A DNA stretch of 64,000 nt from Rhizobium indicum (GCF_005862305.2 NZ_CP054021.1:1426001-1490000); one strand, 5' to 3'. Shown: positions 50,555 through 60,039, numbered from the stretch's first letter. Notes: generated by a model not told the origin, from the sequence alone. Numbers and translations: made by a program.

Positions 50555-51048
50555 AACGGCGACCGTAGTCCCGCCCCACGGCCGCGACGACGCTCGCTCG
50601 TAGTGCCAAAGCCTCACGCCATATGGATACGCGTGGGAGACCCTGAAATATCATCTGCGTCACGGTCGGGTTGATGAGGTCGAAATACCGGAACAGAGGC
50701 GCGAACACCGCATCGACCATGCTGAACGTCGATCCAGAGAAGTAGGGCCCTTGGTCACGCACATCTTCGAGCCTCTCTAGCCGGTTTCGGAACGCTGCCC
50801 GCTTGGCGTCTGCGGTTGCACGATCCTTGGCGTTTAGGAGTTGCCAGGCTTCGGCTAGAGCCGCCGTACCATATTCGATCCACGCGCGCTGTTGAGCGCG
50901 AGACAGCGCGTCCTCAGAGTAGAGCCTTGCGCCGCCCTGCGTCTCCTCGAGATATTCGCAGATCACCATGCATGCTTTCGAACAGAGTTGCGTCCCAGTC
51001 ATCCGCTCGCTCCATCTTCGGCAAGGGCACCTTGGACGACATCACCCT
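50511..51048 (-). pseudogene. Glutathione S-transferase broken by a 4-bp duplication
   Basis: The helical C-terminal domain is intact (MVICEYLEETQGGARLYSEDALSRAQQRAWIEYG and SMVDAVFAPLFRYFDLINP). The thioredoxin-like domain is shifted: just upstream, in another frame, lie SKVPLPKMERADDWDATLFES, the glutathione-site segment. Between them CATGCATG at 50967-50974 appears as a 4-base duplication; removing one CATG joins LFES to MVICEYLEE. The first 50 or so codons before VPLPKM are also missing; the frame runs into intergenic sequence near 51048. The gene is probably non-functional. Confidence 0.75.
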
Positions 51049-51157
51049 ACTAAAACATGTCGCGCAAAAGTGTGCAGCGGTTTTGCGATAACGACATGCG
51101 TAAAAACAAAGAGCTAAAGCGCGACAAGCGAATCTGAAAGATCGCGACGCGCTTTAG
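51049..51157. repeat. Rhizobial intergenic motif with hairpin
   Basis: AAAACATGTCGCGCAAAAGT and the following GCAGCGGTTTTGCG are a motif common between rhizobial genes. A 10-bp inverted repeat, CTAAAGCGCG (51114-51123) with CGCGCTTTAG (51148-51157), follows. It joins the end of the GST remnant. The gap to 51216 holds no gene. Confidence 0.6.
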
Positions 51158-51216
51158 CCGTTTAATTCAGAACAGCATTCAGGTTTGAGGCCTACCCGGT
51201 ATCACATCATCATGCT

Positions 51217-51963
51217 TTAGCGAAAACCGCCGCTGGCGGACAATCGTTCGCCGCTCAGCCAGCGGGCATCGTCGGAAGCGAGGAAGACGGCGACACCGGC
51301 GATATCATCCGGCTGGCCGATGCGGCCGAGCGGTGTCTGGGCGACGATGGTCTGCTGGAAATCCGAGCCGATGACGCCCGCCGTGTGCGTGCCCTCGGTT
51401 TCGACCATCCCTGGCAGGATGGCGTTGACGCGGATCTTGCGCGGGCCGAGTTCCTTGGCAAGCACGCTGTTGATGCCCTCGACGGCTCCCTTCGTCCCGG
51501 TATAGACGGCGGAGTCTGGCGGCGCCAGACTGGTGACCACCGAGGAGATGTTGATGATGCTGCCGCCCTCGCCGAGATGCTTCACCGCTGCCTGGGTGGT
51601 CAAGAGAACACCGAGAACATTCACGTCGAACATGCGACGATACTGTTCCTCGGTCACCTCACCGATCGGCGCGAATTCATAGACGCCGGAATTGTTGACC
51701 AGCACGTCGAGCTTGCCGAACTCCTTGACCGCAGCATCGACCAGTCCCTGTGCCTCACCGGCCTTCGAAACATCGCCTTGCACCGCAATGGCTTTGCCAC
51801 CGGCCGCGCTGATCGCCTCAACCACGGCGTCGGCTCCCGACTTGCTCGAAGCGTAGTTGACCACCACTTGCGCACCCTCTGCTGCGAACGCCTTGGCAAT
51901 CGCAGCGCCAATGCCTTTGGAGGCGCCCGTTACGACAGCGACCTTTCCTGTGAGCTTAGCCAT
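51217..51963 (-). CDS. SDR-family oxidoreductase paired with ArsR
   Basis: A 248-residue classical SDR starting at the ATG at 51963 (GAAGGGACGAG upstream). It has TGASKGIG, YASSKSGADAVV (a cofactor-selecting SSK loop favouring NADPH), NNSGVYEF, Ser in INISSVVTS, Tyr and Lys in YTGTKGA and the ASGGFR end. It belongs to the FabG-like group that often acts on aldehydes or quinones. It is divergent from a small ArsR gene, and the gap has an inverted repeat at 52016-52034. Confidence 0.9.
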   Translation of the reverse strand: MAKLTGKVAVVTGASKGIGAAIAKAFAAEGAQVVVNYASSKSGADAVVEAISAAGGKAIAVQGDVSKAGEAQGLVDAAVKEFGKLDVLVNNSGVYEFAPIGEVTEEQYRRMFDVNVLGVLLTTQAAVKHLGEGGSIINISSVVTSLAPPDSAVYTGTKGAVEGINSVLAKELGPRKIRVNAILPGMVETEGTHTAGVIGSDFQQTIVAQTPLGRIGQPDDIAGVAVFLASDDARWLSGERLSASGGFR

Positions 51964-52015
51964 TTCTCGTCCCTTCAGATCTGGACAGCCGCCGGGATTG
52001 GCAGGCTTGTTCCAT

Positions 52016-52034
52016 AGTTCAGAAATTCGGAACT
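52016..52034. promoter_or_regulatory. Putative ArsR operator AGTTC-N9-GAACT
   Basis: Five-base arms with a 9-base spacer, between the divergent SDR (start 51963) and ArsR (start 52071) genes. It shares the GTTC/GAAC core with the stronger operator at 27982. Confidence 0.45.
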
Positions 52035-52070
52035 GTTGATCTCGATGTCAAGGGACGCTATATAAAATTC

Positions 52071-52415
52071 ATGAGACCGCTCTTTCACCCAGCCCTGGAG
52101 GACATCAAGCCCGAGGCGATCCTCTATGCGCTGTCCGATCCGGAGCGCGTTGCCATTTATGCAAAGCTTGCCGGCGCCAGCAGTGGCGGGACGTGCTCTG
52201 CGCTTGCCGATCTCGGCGATCGCGTCATTCCAAAGTCGTCGCTGTCCAACCATTTCAAGGTGCTGCGCGAGTCCGGGCTGATCATGAGCGAGCGCCAGGG
52301 TGTGGAGATGCGCAATCAAACGCGCTGCCCCGAGCTGGACGAACGCTTCCCGGGCCTGATCAAGGCCATCCTGACGGCTTACGGCCAGCTTCCCGGGCAG
52401 CCGAAGACGGACTGA
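52071..52415 (+). CDS. ArsR-family regulator divergent from SDR
   Basis: A 114-residue winged helix protein: PEAILYALSDPERVAIYAKLAGASSGGTCSALADLGDRVIPKSSLSNHFKVLRESGLIMSERQGVEMRNQTRCPELDERFPGLIKAIL. A single Cys after the GG loop and another near the end are not the classic metal pair. The start has no clear ribosome site. It likely represses the SDR and itself. Confidence 0.85.
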   Translation: MRPLFHPALEDIKPEAILYALSDPERVAIYAKLAGASSGGTCSALADLGDRVIPKSSLSNHFKVLRESGLIMSERQGVEMRNQTRCPELDERFPGLIKAILTAYGQLPGQPKTD

Positions 52416-52610
52416 TCGACCCTAGAGAATAGCCCCCAATGGCCGCTGCCGGCGGAGGTTCGCCTGGTGCTTGCAGGCAACACGAATGGTCGCATGGATC
52501 CAGTCGCCCTTTCTATCTGCCCTACTGATGATTGTGGGCGTAGTTTGCGACCCGCGCATTGGACCGACAGGCGACCCAATGCGGGAGCACCAACAGCGGA
52601 CAGAAGCAGA

Positions 52611-53032
52611 TCAACGAGCGCTGCGGGTTATGATCTCCATCACGAGCTCTTTGTCTTTGTCCGTCCGATAGATTCCCCACACCCGGCAGCCGCGCATGAT
52701 TTCATAGTTTTCGCGGTTATCCGGGTTCGATCGCATGAGCGCCACAATCACGTCGTTCGCCCCCTCCACTGGTCCGCAAGCCCGCTTCGTGTCCAATTGA
52801 AAGACAATGGCCCCTGTTGAACGCTCCCCTTCAGGGTCTCCAGTATTTCGAGGGTCACCCGCGCCTCTTGGCCCGGTTCCAAAACTTCGAAGTCCCGGAA
52901 ATTGCCCCGAACGATCACGTCAGCGTCGAACAGCTCAGAAAAAAATGGTCGAGGTACTGCGCACGCGTGAGCGCTCGTCGCTGCGACGAAAACGGAAATC
53001 AGGGCGCAGACTGCCGGAAGCAAAAATTTCAT
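52611..53032 (-). pseudogene. Exported protein with a G-tract frameshift
   Basis: The upstream part (start 53032) has a signal peptide (MKFLLPAVCALISVFVAATSAHA), then CAVPRPFFSELFDADVIVRGN and VTLEILETLKGSVQQGPLSFNWTRSG, ending QWRGRTT and stop. In the -1/+1 neighbouring frame the protein continues as ANDVIVALMRSNPDNRENYEIMRGCRVWGIYRTDKDKELVMEI. The two halves join at a run of five G (52760-52764, minus strand); one added G restores a single product of about 140 residues. It is either a pseudogene, a sequencing error or a slippage switch. Family unknown. Confidence 0.6.
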
Positions 53033-53046
53033 CCCCCCAAGCGCAA

Positions 53047-53445
53047 CTAAGATGCAAAGGCGGTTTCATATTCAGGATAGGCCATGCCCAATATGATAAT
53101 ATTTATTTCCTGAACGGTTTCATTGAAATCCTCAATCGCGACGCCCTCGCATCGAAGCACCCCGAACTCTGCTGAACATGCAGAGAGCTGGGCCTTGCCC
53201 TCTAAATCATTATATTCGCCGTCAATTACGAACGCGTGGAGGCGTGGATCATAATCTGGAGTGGGAACAAAATGTCCCCCTGCAACGCCCATCGACGGAT
53301 CGATGGGACCGAGATCGGCGTGCCCAATGATTTTTTCTTCGTGCAGAATATCGACATTCATGGCTTCATCTCGAAGTTTGCCTCGTTGCCTACCCACCGA
53401 ATTTTCGACCACTATACCGCGAAGCTCCATTATATAGGATGTCAT
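53047..53445 (-). CDS. Hypothetical protein in AT-richer island
   Basis: A 132-residue soluble protein. I use the ATG at 53445 (MTSYIMELRGIVVENSVG), which follows GGAAG; the longer frame reads a Cys/Pro-rich non-coding start. It has two acidic segments (EEKIIGHADLGPIDPSMG and DGEYNDLEGKAQLSACSAEFGVLRCEGVAIEDF). The size and acid content resemble immunity proteins or small secretion-associated chaperones, but no family is recognised. Base composition is clearly more AT-rich than its neighbours. Confidence 0.5.
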   Translation of the reverse strand: MTSYIMELRGIVVENSVGRQRGKLRDEAMNVDILHEEKIIGHADLGPIDPSMGVAGGHFVPTPDYDPRLHAFVIDGEYNDLEGKAQLSACSAEFGVLRCEGVAIEDFNETVQEINIIILGMAYPEYETAFAS

Positions 53446-53571
53446 CACGATGCTTCCTTCCGAGTGGCAATTGAACGAGTACCGCCGCGTAGGGGCTGGA
53501 GCCGGCTCATAACAGCAACAGGCCGACACGCGAACTGCTAGTCAGCGACTGGTCCAACCTTTGGCCTTAGC

Positions 53572-54021
53572 TTAATTCTTGATCACATTGATGTTGACGG
53601 TGACGTCCTTGATGGTCCCCTCGCCGTAGGACACCCTCACCTTGTACATGTCACTTCCAGAATAGCCGCTGTTGGAAGTATAGTATTCCGACACGCCGAG
53701 AGATTTCCTGGAATTGCATTTAATGCGGATGCCATCCTTGTAATTTGAATAAATATTCTCTTTGACGAATTCAACCGAGCCATGCGCCGGGGCTTGTACC
53801 AATTCTATATTGGCCATTGTTGCAGCCGTGCAGTCTTCATTCAAATTGTAGGACTGGCCCATCTTTGTCCGCTCTCCACTCAGAGCCCGACTGTGATCCG
53901 CAGAAATAGCGACACCGTTTTGAGTGGTGACACATCCAGACAGACCGAAAATGATGGAAAGCACAGAAATCGAAATAGAGTTTTCTTTCAAAAATCGCGA
54001 AGCCTGCATTTTGTTTTTCAT
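53572..54021 (-). CDS. Putative lipoprotein in AT-richer island
   Basis: A 149-residue protein. The signal FLKENSISISVLSIIFGLSGC ends in a lipobox (GLSGC). The mature domain is small and beta-rich: NLNEDCTAATMANIELVQAPAHGSVEFVKENIYSNYKDGIRIKCNSRKSLGVSEYYTSNSGYSGSDMYKVRVSYGEGTIKDVTVNINV. This resembles Ig-like fold segments with a conserved C-terminal strand. The start is the ATG at 54021 (CAAGAG just upstream is weak). AT-rich codon use suggests recent acquisition. Confidence 0.6.
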   Translation of the reverse strand: MKNKMQASRFLKENSISISVLSIIFGLSGCVTTQNGVAISADHSRALSGERTKMGQSYNLNEDCTAATMANIELVQAPAHGSVEFVKENIYSNYKDGIRIKCNSRKSLGVSEYYTSNSGYSGSDMYKVRVSYGEGTIKDVTVNINVIKN

Positions 54022-54160
54022 CTCTTGGTTTTATCAATAGCGCCATTCACCTTATCCAAACAGCAGCCTATTGCAATCGTAGGTGCCTGCGGCCGCAACC
54101 GCCTTCATGGCCTTATCACCGCGGAAGCAGCCTGCCAGCAAAGCCGATGGTACAGCGCCC

Positions 54161-55144
54161 ATGCTCGATTTTAATCCGCTTTATTCGACCCCGCAGGTTG
54201 CGGCTATCGAACAGTTCATCGATCGGCATTATCCGCTCGCAGGGCCGGTTTCCTGCCGGATGCTCCAGCGCGGTTTGAATGATGTGTATCTTGCCGTCGG
54301 AAGCAACGGCGAGCGTTATGTGTTCCGGCTTTCCCACCGCCGCGCCCGTGGTCCGGCCGACGTCAAGACCGAAACGGCTTTCCTGACGCATCTTGCGCAA
54401 TCTGGCGTTCCCGTCGCCGCAGCCGTCCCGACACGCGAGGGCAGCTTGTTCGTTGAGGGAGATGCGCCGGAGGGCGTGCGCCAGGCCGTGCTCTTCCGGG
54501 CGCTCGAGGGCCGCAAGCCGGATACGGCGGATGCCGGCGATGCGCGGGCCAACGGCAAGACCCTTGCTTTGATGCACGACGCCGCCGAGACATTTCAGCC
54601 GGACGGAGCGCTCTATCGGCTTGATCTCGAACACTTGCTGCATCGGCCGCTTGCCCGCATATGCGACAGCGGCGTCGTGGAGGACGCCGAGGTCCGCAGC
54701 GAACTTGAAGACATCGCTGCGCGGACCGCAAAGGCGATCGAAGCCTTCGGCGATTTGACGTCGACCTATTGCCACGGCGACTGTCACGGCTTCAATGCGC
54801 GGATCAACGACGCCGGTGAAGCCGTATTTTTCGACTTCGATGACGGAGGTCCGGGATATCTCGCCTACGACTTGTCGGTGTTTTTGTGGGCTCAAATATC
54901 CTTCGGTCGGAGATCAACCGCCATGTGGGACGCCTTCGTCGATGGCTATCGAACCGTCCGGCCGATCACGCCCGACGACTTCGAAGCCGCCCATCGCTTC
55001 GTGATCGTCCGCCACATCTGGCTGATGGGCGAATATGCCAGCCGGGCCCAGGAATGGGGAAACGAGACTGTCGGCTGGATTGCCCGGGAAGCAAATTTCC
55101 TCAGGCGGTGGGAGACCGAGCGATGTGTCGATCGGCTGTTTTGA
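54161..55144 (+). CDS. Phosphotransferase (APH/homoserine-kinase-like)
   Basis: A 327-residue kinase-fold protein. I start at the ATG at 54161 (MLDFNPLYSTPQV), the first Met of a typical family opening. It has NDVYLAVGSNGERYVFRLS (the P-loop/Lys region), HLAQSGVPVAAAVPTREG, the Brenner motif CHGDCHGFN with catalytic Asp and metal Asn, and FFDFDDGGPGYLAYDLSVFLW. This is the SrkA/homoserine-kinase-like branch rather than a drug-modifying enzyme. The substrate is not clear. Confidence 0.82.
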   Translation: MLDFNPLYSTPQVAAIEQFIDRHYPLAGPVSCRMLQRGLNDVYLAVGSNGERYVFRLSHRRARGPADVKTETAFLTHLAQSGVPVAAAVPTREGSLFVEGDAPEGVRQAVLFRALEGRKPDTADAGDARANGKTLALMHDAAETFQPDGALYRLDLEHLLHRPLARICDSGVVEDAEVRSELEDIAARTAKAIEAFGDLTSTYCHGDCHGFNARINDAGEAVFFDFDDGGPGYLAYDLSVFLWAQISFGRRSTAMWDAFVDGYRTVRPITPDDFEAAHRFVIVRHIWLMGEYASRAQEWGNETVGWIAREANFLRRWETERCVDRLF

Positions 55145-55409
55145 TTCAGGCCTACTCGGCAGCCGGAGGATCGGCGGTGCGCCGGCGCAGTCGGCGATCG
55201 CTTCGACCTTCGCCCACTCCTGGTGCCGATAAAGGAACGCCCGTGAAGGTCGATATATGGGACTTGGCGGGATATCAGCACTCCCGCTGTGTCATATTTT
55301 CTTGAGAAGCGTTAACATGGTTCCGCTGGATTGCCCGGTGTGACGGCGGTACGCGCGACCCGAATGGCCGTGTTACGGTCCATTCTTGATCGGGAGAGGA
55401 TGGTAAGCC

Positions 55410-56216
55410 ATGGAAGCCGCAGAACTACGATATAATTGGGCTGATCCCGACGTCTACGAGACATTCATAGGGCGCTGGAGCGAACATCTGGCAAGCCCAT
55501 TTCTCACACGTGCCAATATTGCTCCGGGCAGTCGCGTGCTCGATGTAGCATGTGGGACAGGTGTGTTGTCGAAAGCGCTGGCCGAGGCGGGAGCGCATGT
55601 GATCGGTGTTGACGCATCGGAGGGATACCTGGAAGGAGCCCGCCGTCGACGATCCCACCCCAATATCGCATATGAACACGGCGATGTCCGGCACATGCGG
55701 TTCGACACTAACTTTTTCGATGCGGCCGTTTCCACGCTGGCCCTGGACGTTATCCCGGAAATTGAACAGGTAGTTGCCGAGATGATGCGCGTGACCCGTC
55801 CAGGCGGCGTGGTCGCGTCCGCCGTTACTCAGTTCTTGGGTGGCATGCCCGCCTTCGATCTCGTCATTAACACCGGCGCCGTGCTTGAGACCGACTTCGC
55901 CAGGCTGAGATCCATGCGGGCGGGGCGCCAGCTCTTCTGGCCTAATGGTCAGGCGACGTTGTGGCGGAAGATCGGCCTCGTCGACGTGACGGAGATTCCC
56001 GTTGTCGTGGATTGCGAGTATGCGTCCTTCGCGGATTATTGGGCTACGTTCACCGACGGCCCAGGCAGCATCACAAGCACATTGATTGCACTTTCGGACG
56101 ATGCCCGCGGTTCGATCGAACAGCATGTTCGTGCCGGGTATCTGGTTGGCTTACCCGATGGACCCCGGTCATTTCCCATGATGTTCCGTGTGGTGCGTGG
56201 CTTGGTCCCGGCCTGA
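55410..56216 (+). CDS. Class I SAM-dependent methyltransferase
   Basis: A 268-residue enzyme with GGAGAGG upstream. Motif I is VLDVACGTGVLS; then GVDASEGYLEGARRR, the acidic loop HGDVRHMRFDTNFFDAAVS, and PGGVVASAVTQ. It has no N-terminal extension. The C-terminus (GSITSTLIALSDDARGSIEQHVRAGYL) forms a lid as in UbiE- or Coq5-like methyltransferases. It stands alone. Confidence 0.87.
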   Translation: MEAAELRYNWADPDVYETFIGRWSEHLASPFLTRANIAPGSRVLDVACGTGVLSKALAEAGAHVIGVDASEGYLEGARRRRSHPNIAYEHGDVRHMRFDTNFFDAAVSTLALDVIPEIEQVVAEMMRVTRPGGVVASAVTQFLGGMPAFDLVINTGAVLETDFARLRSMRAGRQLFWPNGQATLWRKIGLVDVTEIPVVVDCEYASFADYWATFTDGPGSITSTLIALSDDARGSIEQHVRAGYLVGLPDGPRSFPMMFRVVRGLVPA

Positions 56217-56475
56217 TTCTGGAGAGCATGCAATGGGCCTGCGAGGGCCCGGTGTGGGCCATTCTGAGACCATAATCCCCGCGGGTTGATCGTCAGCTAT
56301 CGTTCCTCGGCAGCCAAAAGCTGCCAGGCCGCTAACGGCCCCAAATGCCGATCAGCAATGCGCCTCATAATGGTCATCGAGCCACCCCGTCGCTGTTGCT
56401 GCAAGGCGGACATGACGCAGTGACAACGCGGCTCGCAGTTGCGCCAAAAGCCGCCATTCCGCCCCATGCGGGTGA

Positions 56476-57585
56476 TTAGATCACGAATCCCTCCTCGTAC
56501 GTCTGTGGCTCGGGAACGACCGTAACCTCCACTGGAACGATCCAATTGGCCGCGTAGCTCTCGCAGTCGGAACGCTGGAGGTCGGGCTGCACGCACCCCG
56601 CCCCATCGATCGCGCGACATCGCAGCATATATCGCCCCACTTCTTCAGGGGTCCACATGTACTCCCACAAGCGCCATGCAAAGGGACGGTCTGTTTCGAG
56701 AAGCCTTCCCTCGCGCCAGCCCCTGCCATCTCCGGTGCAGACCTGCACCTGCCGGATAGCAGCCTCTCCGCTCCAGGCGGCGCCGAAAATCCGGTACGGT
56801 TGGCCGGCGATGAGACGCGCCCCCTGTACGGGACGCGCGATCTGCGCTTTGACCTCCATCTCCGCAAGAGGGACCAGCCTGGGTTCCTCGAGGCTGCGCT
56901 CCCAACGGAAATAGTCGCGCGCCTGCCAGTAGCCAAGGAACGGTTGCTCCACAACCGTGATATGCGTGATCCATTTGACCCAAGCCATGCCGAACCAGCC
57001 ACCCACGACCGCGCGTAGCGGGTAGCCGTGATCGCGCGTCAACGGCTCCTCGTTCATCGAATAGGCAAGGATCGTGCTGTCAGCGATGGCCTTCTCAAGC
57101 GGTAAACTGCGCGCAAAAGCGATGGGGCCGGGAGAAGCCGTTTTCTTGTTCGTGTCGACGACGCCGCTGTCGGCGCCTGCGAGCAGAACCTCACGTGCGG
57201 TTGGCTTAACGCCCGCCATTTCCAAAATCTCGCGCAGAAGAACACCTGTCCAGGCGGCATTGCCGACGGCTCCGTTCTGCCACTGCAACCCCTCCTTCGG
57301 CGGCTCATAGTAGACGCGCCCGTTCCCTGCGCACTCGACGACGGCGGTGAAAGTCGTGCTCCGCATCGCCTTGATGCTGTCGAGGTCAAGTTCGATCGGC
57401 CGCTCCACCGCCCCGTCAACGCGCAATCTCCAGTCTCGCGCATCGAGGTCCGGCGACGGGAAATGGTTTCGCACGAAGAACTGCTCGGTTGGGATCAGCC
57501 AATCGGAGAGCGACGCAAACGGAAACTCGATGTTCGGTGGGGATTTCTGTCGAACTATTAGACTGGGTTGCTGTGGTGTCGGCAT
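56476..57585 (-). CDS. Sulfite-oxidase-like molybdoenzyme
   Basis: A 369-residue molybdopterin enzyme starting at the ATG at 57585 (GGGAGACGAGG upstream). FFVRNHFPSPDLDARDWRLRVDG is the family entry. Cys85 in VVECAGNGR is the molybdenum ligand. GAVGNAAWTGVLLREILEMAGV and LTRDHGYPLRAVVGGWFGMAWVKW complete the active site, and the C-terminal Ig-like dimerisation domain follows (IFGAAWSGEAAIRQVQV, EVGRYMLRCRAIDGAG). No Sec or Tat signal is visible, and no heme partner gene is adjacent. The upstream gap 57586-57910 shows no gene. Confidence 0.88.
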   Translation of the reverse strand: MPTPQQPSLIVRQKSPPNIEFPFASLSDWLIPTEQFFVRNHFPSPDLDARDWRLRVDGAVERPIELDLDSIKAMRSTTFTAVVECAGNGRVYYEPPKEGLQWQNGAVGNAAWTGVLLREILEMAGVKPTAREVLLAGADSGVVDTNKKTASPGPIAFARSLPLEKAIADSTILAYSMNEEPLTRDHGYPLRAVVGGWFGMAWVKWITHITVVEQPFLGYWQARDYFRWERSLEEPRLVPLAEMEVKAQIARPVQGARLIAGQPYRIFGAAWSGEAAIRQVQVCTGDGRGWREGRLLETDRPFAWRLWEYMWTPEEVGRYMLRCRAIDGAGCVQPDLQRSDCESYAANWIVPVEVTVVPEPQTYEEGFVI

Positions 57586-57910
57586 CGTCCTCGTCTCCCC
57601 TTTCAACAGCACAACGTCGGCTCTCGGTCGCGCGAATTCCGGTACGATCACACCGCCCCTCGCAGTGTGTCGGTCGCATTCCGACTTCGGGCCGCATTCT
57701 AGCACATACCGCACGTTCCTCGGATCGACCTCGAACGGCAGCAAAGGGGCCGACGGCGGTCTTGACCGCTTTGCGCCCATTTCCAGACATACGTCTCGCC
57801 GACCGGAACGAGCGACGAGCGCCGCATCTGGGCTTTCGCGGTCAGTGAAACGAAGGTCGCGTCTCGGACCCTTCGAAGCGTTTGTCATCTGTGGCTGCTC
57901 GTCAACGCGA

Positions 57911-59800
57911 TTAGGGCGAAGCACACTCCGGCAGGCGCAACGGCTTCTTTAGCTTCGTGAGCTCTTCCGCTTTGGCGCAATCAGGAAAGCCGACGAGCCG
58001 CATGGTTTCGATCAACCGCTGGCGCTCCGCTTCATTGAATCCGGGAATATTGGCAAATCCCTCAACGGTCAAATTGGGAAACCGCCTGAGTGCGTCCGTT
58101 ACTGAGACCTTCGCCTCTTCAGTTCGGCCAAGAGCCGCAAGCGCGCCAGAACGCATCACCCAGTGTTTCCTTCCATAGTTTTCCGCCGTCAAGCGGTCCA
58201 GCATCCGCAGGGCATCCTCATACCGGCCAGCCATGAAGTAGGCATGAGTGAAAATCCTGGCACTCCACATCGGGAAACCGGGGTTGAGACTGACCGCCTT
58301 GTCGACCAGTTCCGCGGTGCGCTCAGGCTCGCCGAAGGTCGAGGCCCAATCGATATAGAAAGTCAGAACTTCGAACTGACCGGGAGCGAGGCGCAGCGCG
58401 GTATCGAACTCTACCTTGGCGCGTCCAAATTCGCCTCTGTCGCCTAAAACTATGGCATAAACAGCATGCGCCTCGGCATCGCTCGGGTCGAGCTGGACGG
58501 CGCGCTCGGCAGCCTCGGCAGAGAGAACCCGGTTCTTGTCGGGTTCAACCCCAAAACCGGTCAAGACACCATGGGAATGGCTAAGTTCGACCCAGGCGCG
58601 GGCAAGACCGGGGTCCAGTTCGACCGCGCGGGTGAGCAGCCTGACGGCCTCCTCGACATCCGCCTGATTGACTTGCTCGAGTTTTTCGGTGCCGAGCAGA
58701 TAAAGTTCGTAGGCGTTGAGATTCCCGGGCGGCTTTCGGTGGGCAGTGATGCGGCCCGCCTCCTGGACCAAACCTGCGCCGCCGCCGAGGCGGTTCGAAA
58801 TCTGCTCGGATATTTCGATCTGGATTGCGAACAAGTCCTCGTCCGGCCGGTCCCAGCGCTGCGACCAAAGATGTTTGCCCGTCTTGGCGTCGCTGAGCTG
58901 CGTCGTAATTCTTACGCGGTCAGACTGACGCTGGATGGAACCCTCGACCACAAATCCCGCGCCAAGCGCCTTACCCACTTCACTCGGCGCGGCTGGTTTG
59001 TCCCGGTATTGTTCAGTCGAGTTACGGGCGATCACGTGGAATTCAGGGAACCCCGCCAGATCGGTGATGATGTCCTCAGTGAGGCCATTGGCGAGGCGTC
59101 CGGTCGCCTCGTCGCCGCCATAGTTGTCGAACGGCAGCACCGCTACCGACGGCTTGCCGCTTACTGTCGCGGTCGGCCAGAATTGCCAGACCGTCCCGGC
59201 CAAGACCAGAATAAGGACTGGCACGGCTGCTGCTGCCCAAACCCAGCGCGGAGGCGATGACCGCGCTGGTTGGCGTGGGGCTTGTCCCTCTAGGATGACG
59301 CGGAAGGCCTGTACCGGTTCGGCGATATTCTTCACCTTCTGCTCGCCCATCGGCTCGAAACCGAAAGCCAGCTTCTTCTCAACCTCCCTTGCGACCTTTC
59401 CCGAAACACAGATGCCGCCAGGGTCTGCCAACTGCTGAAGCCTGGCCGCGACGTTGACGCCCTCGCCATACCGGTCCTCGCCCTCAACGATCACCTCGCC
59501 GAGATTGATCCCGATCCTGACCCTGATCCGCTGGTCCTCGGGAACGGCGGCGTTCCGTTCCGCCAGCCCGCGCTGCAGCGAGACGGCGCATTCCACCGCG
59601 TCCACCACGCTGCCAAATTCGGCGAGCATCCCGTCGCCCATCAGCTTGAAAATCTGGCCGTGATGGCGAGCAATATCCGGCTCAAACAGTTCCTTGCGTC
59701 CCGCACGAAGGCGCTCGAATGTACCAGCCTCGTCGCGCTCCATCAGCGCGGAATAGCCCACGACATCAGCAGCGAGGATGGCGGAAAGCTTGCGGTCCAT
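57911..59800 (-). CDS. Adenylate/guanylate cyclase with TPR domain
   Basis: A 629-residue protein starting at the ATG at 59800 (GTGAGG upstream). The class III catalytic domain is at the N-terminus: ILAADVVGYSALMERDEAG and FKLMGDGMLAEFG hold the metal Asp residues, with GEGVNVAARLQQLADP after. A transmembrane helix (WVWAAAAVPVLILVLAGTVW, about residues 185-205) follows, then a TolB-like N-terminal segment (SVAVLPFDNYGGDE) and several TPRs to the end. This is the adenylate cyclase type especially abundant in rhizobia. It would make cAMP. Confidence 0.9.
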   Translation of the reverse strand: MDRKLSAILAADVVGYSALMERDEAGTFERLRAGRKELFEPDIARHHGQIFKLMGDGMLAEFGSVVDAVECAVSLQRGLAERNAAVPEDQRIRVRIGINLGEVIVEGEDRYGEGVNVAARLQQLADPGGICVSGKVAREVEKKLAFGFEPMGEQKVKNIAEPVQAFRVILEGQAPRQPARSSPPRWVWAAAAVPVLILVLAGTVWQFWPTATVSGKPSVAVLPFDNYGGDEATGRLANGLTEDIITDLAGFPEFHVIARNSTEQYRDKPAAPSEVGKALGAGFVVEGSIQRQSDRVRITTQLSDAKTGKHLWSQRWDRPDEDLFAIQIEISEQISNRLGGGAGLVQEAGRITAHRKPPGNLNAYELYLLGTEKLEQVNQADVEEAVRLLTRAVELDPGLARAWVELSHSHGVLTGFGVEPDKNRVLSAEAAERAVQLDPSDAEAHAVYAIVLGDRGEFGRAKVEFDTALRLAPGQFEVLTFYIDWASTFGEPERTAELVDKAVSLNPGFPMWSARIFTHAYFMAGRYEDALRMLDRLTAENYGRKHWVMRSGALAALGRTEEAKVSVTDALRRFPNLTVEGFANIPGFNEAERQRLIETMRLVGFPDCAKAEELTKLKKPLRLPECASP

Positions 59801-60039
59801 TGGTTCGGCCTCACCCGCCCTATTATAGGACTGGTCGCACTTAAATGAAACGACCGACCTCAACAGCGCTTCAGGGGAACCCGCGTTTCATCCAACGCTT
59901 CCACTGAATGCCGCAGGCAGTCCCTCGGTGTGGAATGTGAGCCCGATTGTTCGTGTGCCTACCGCAGCAATGTGAGGACCGGCGTCGAACGCAGCCCCAC
60001 TGTCCGGTGTGGGCGGCGAAGCGGCGCATGACCTAACCA

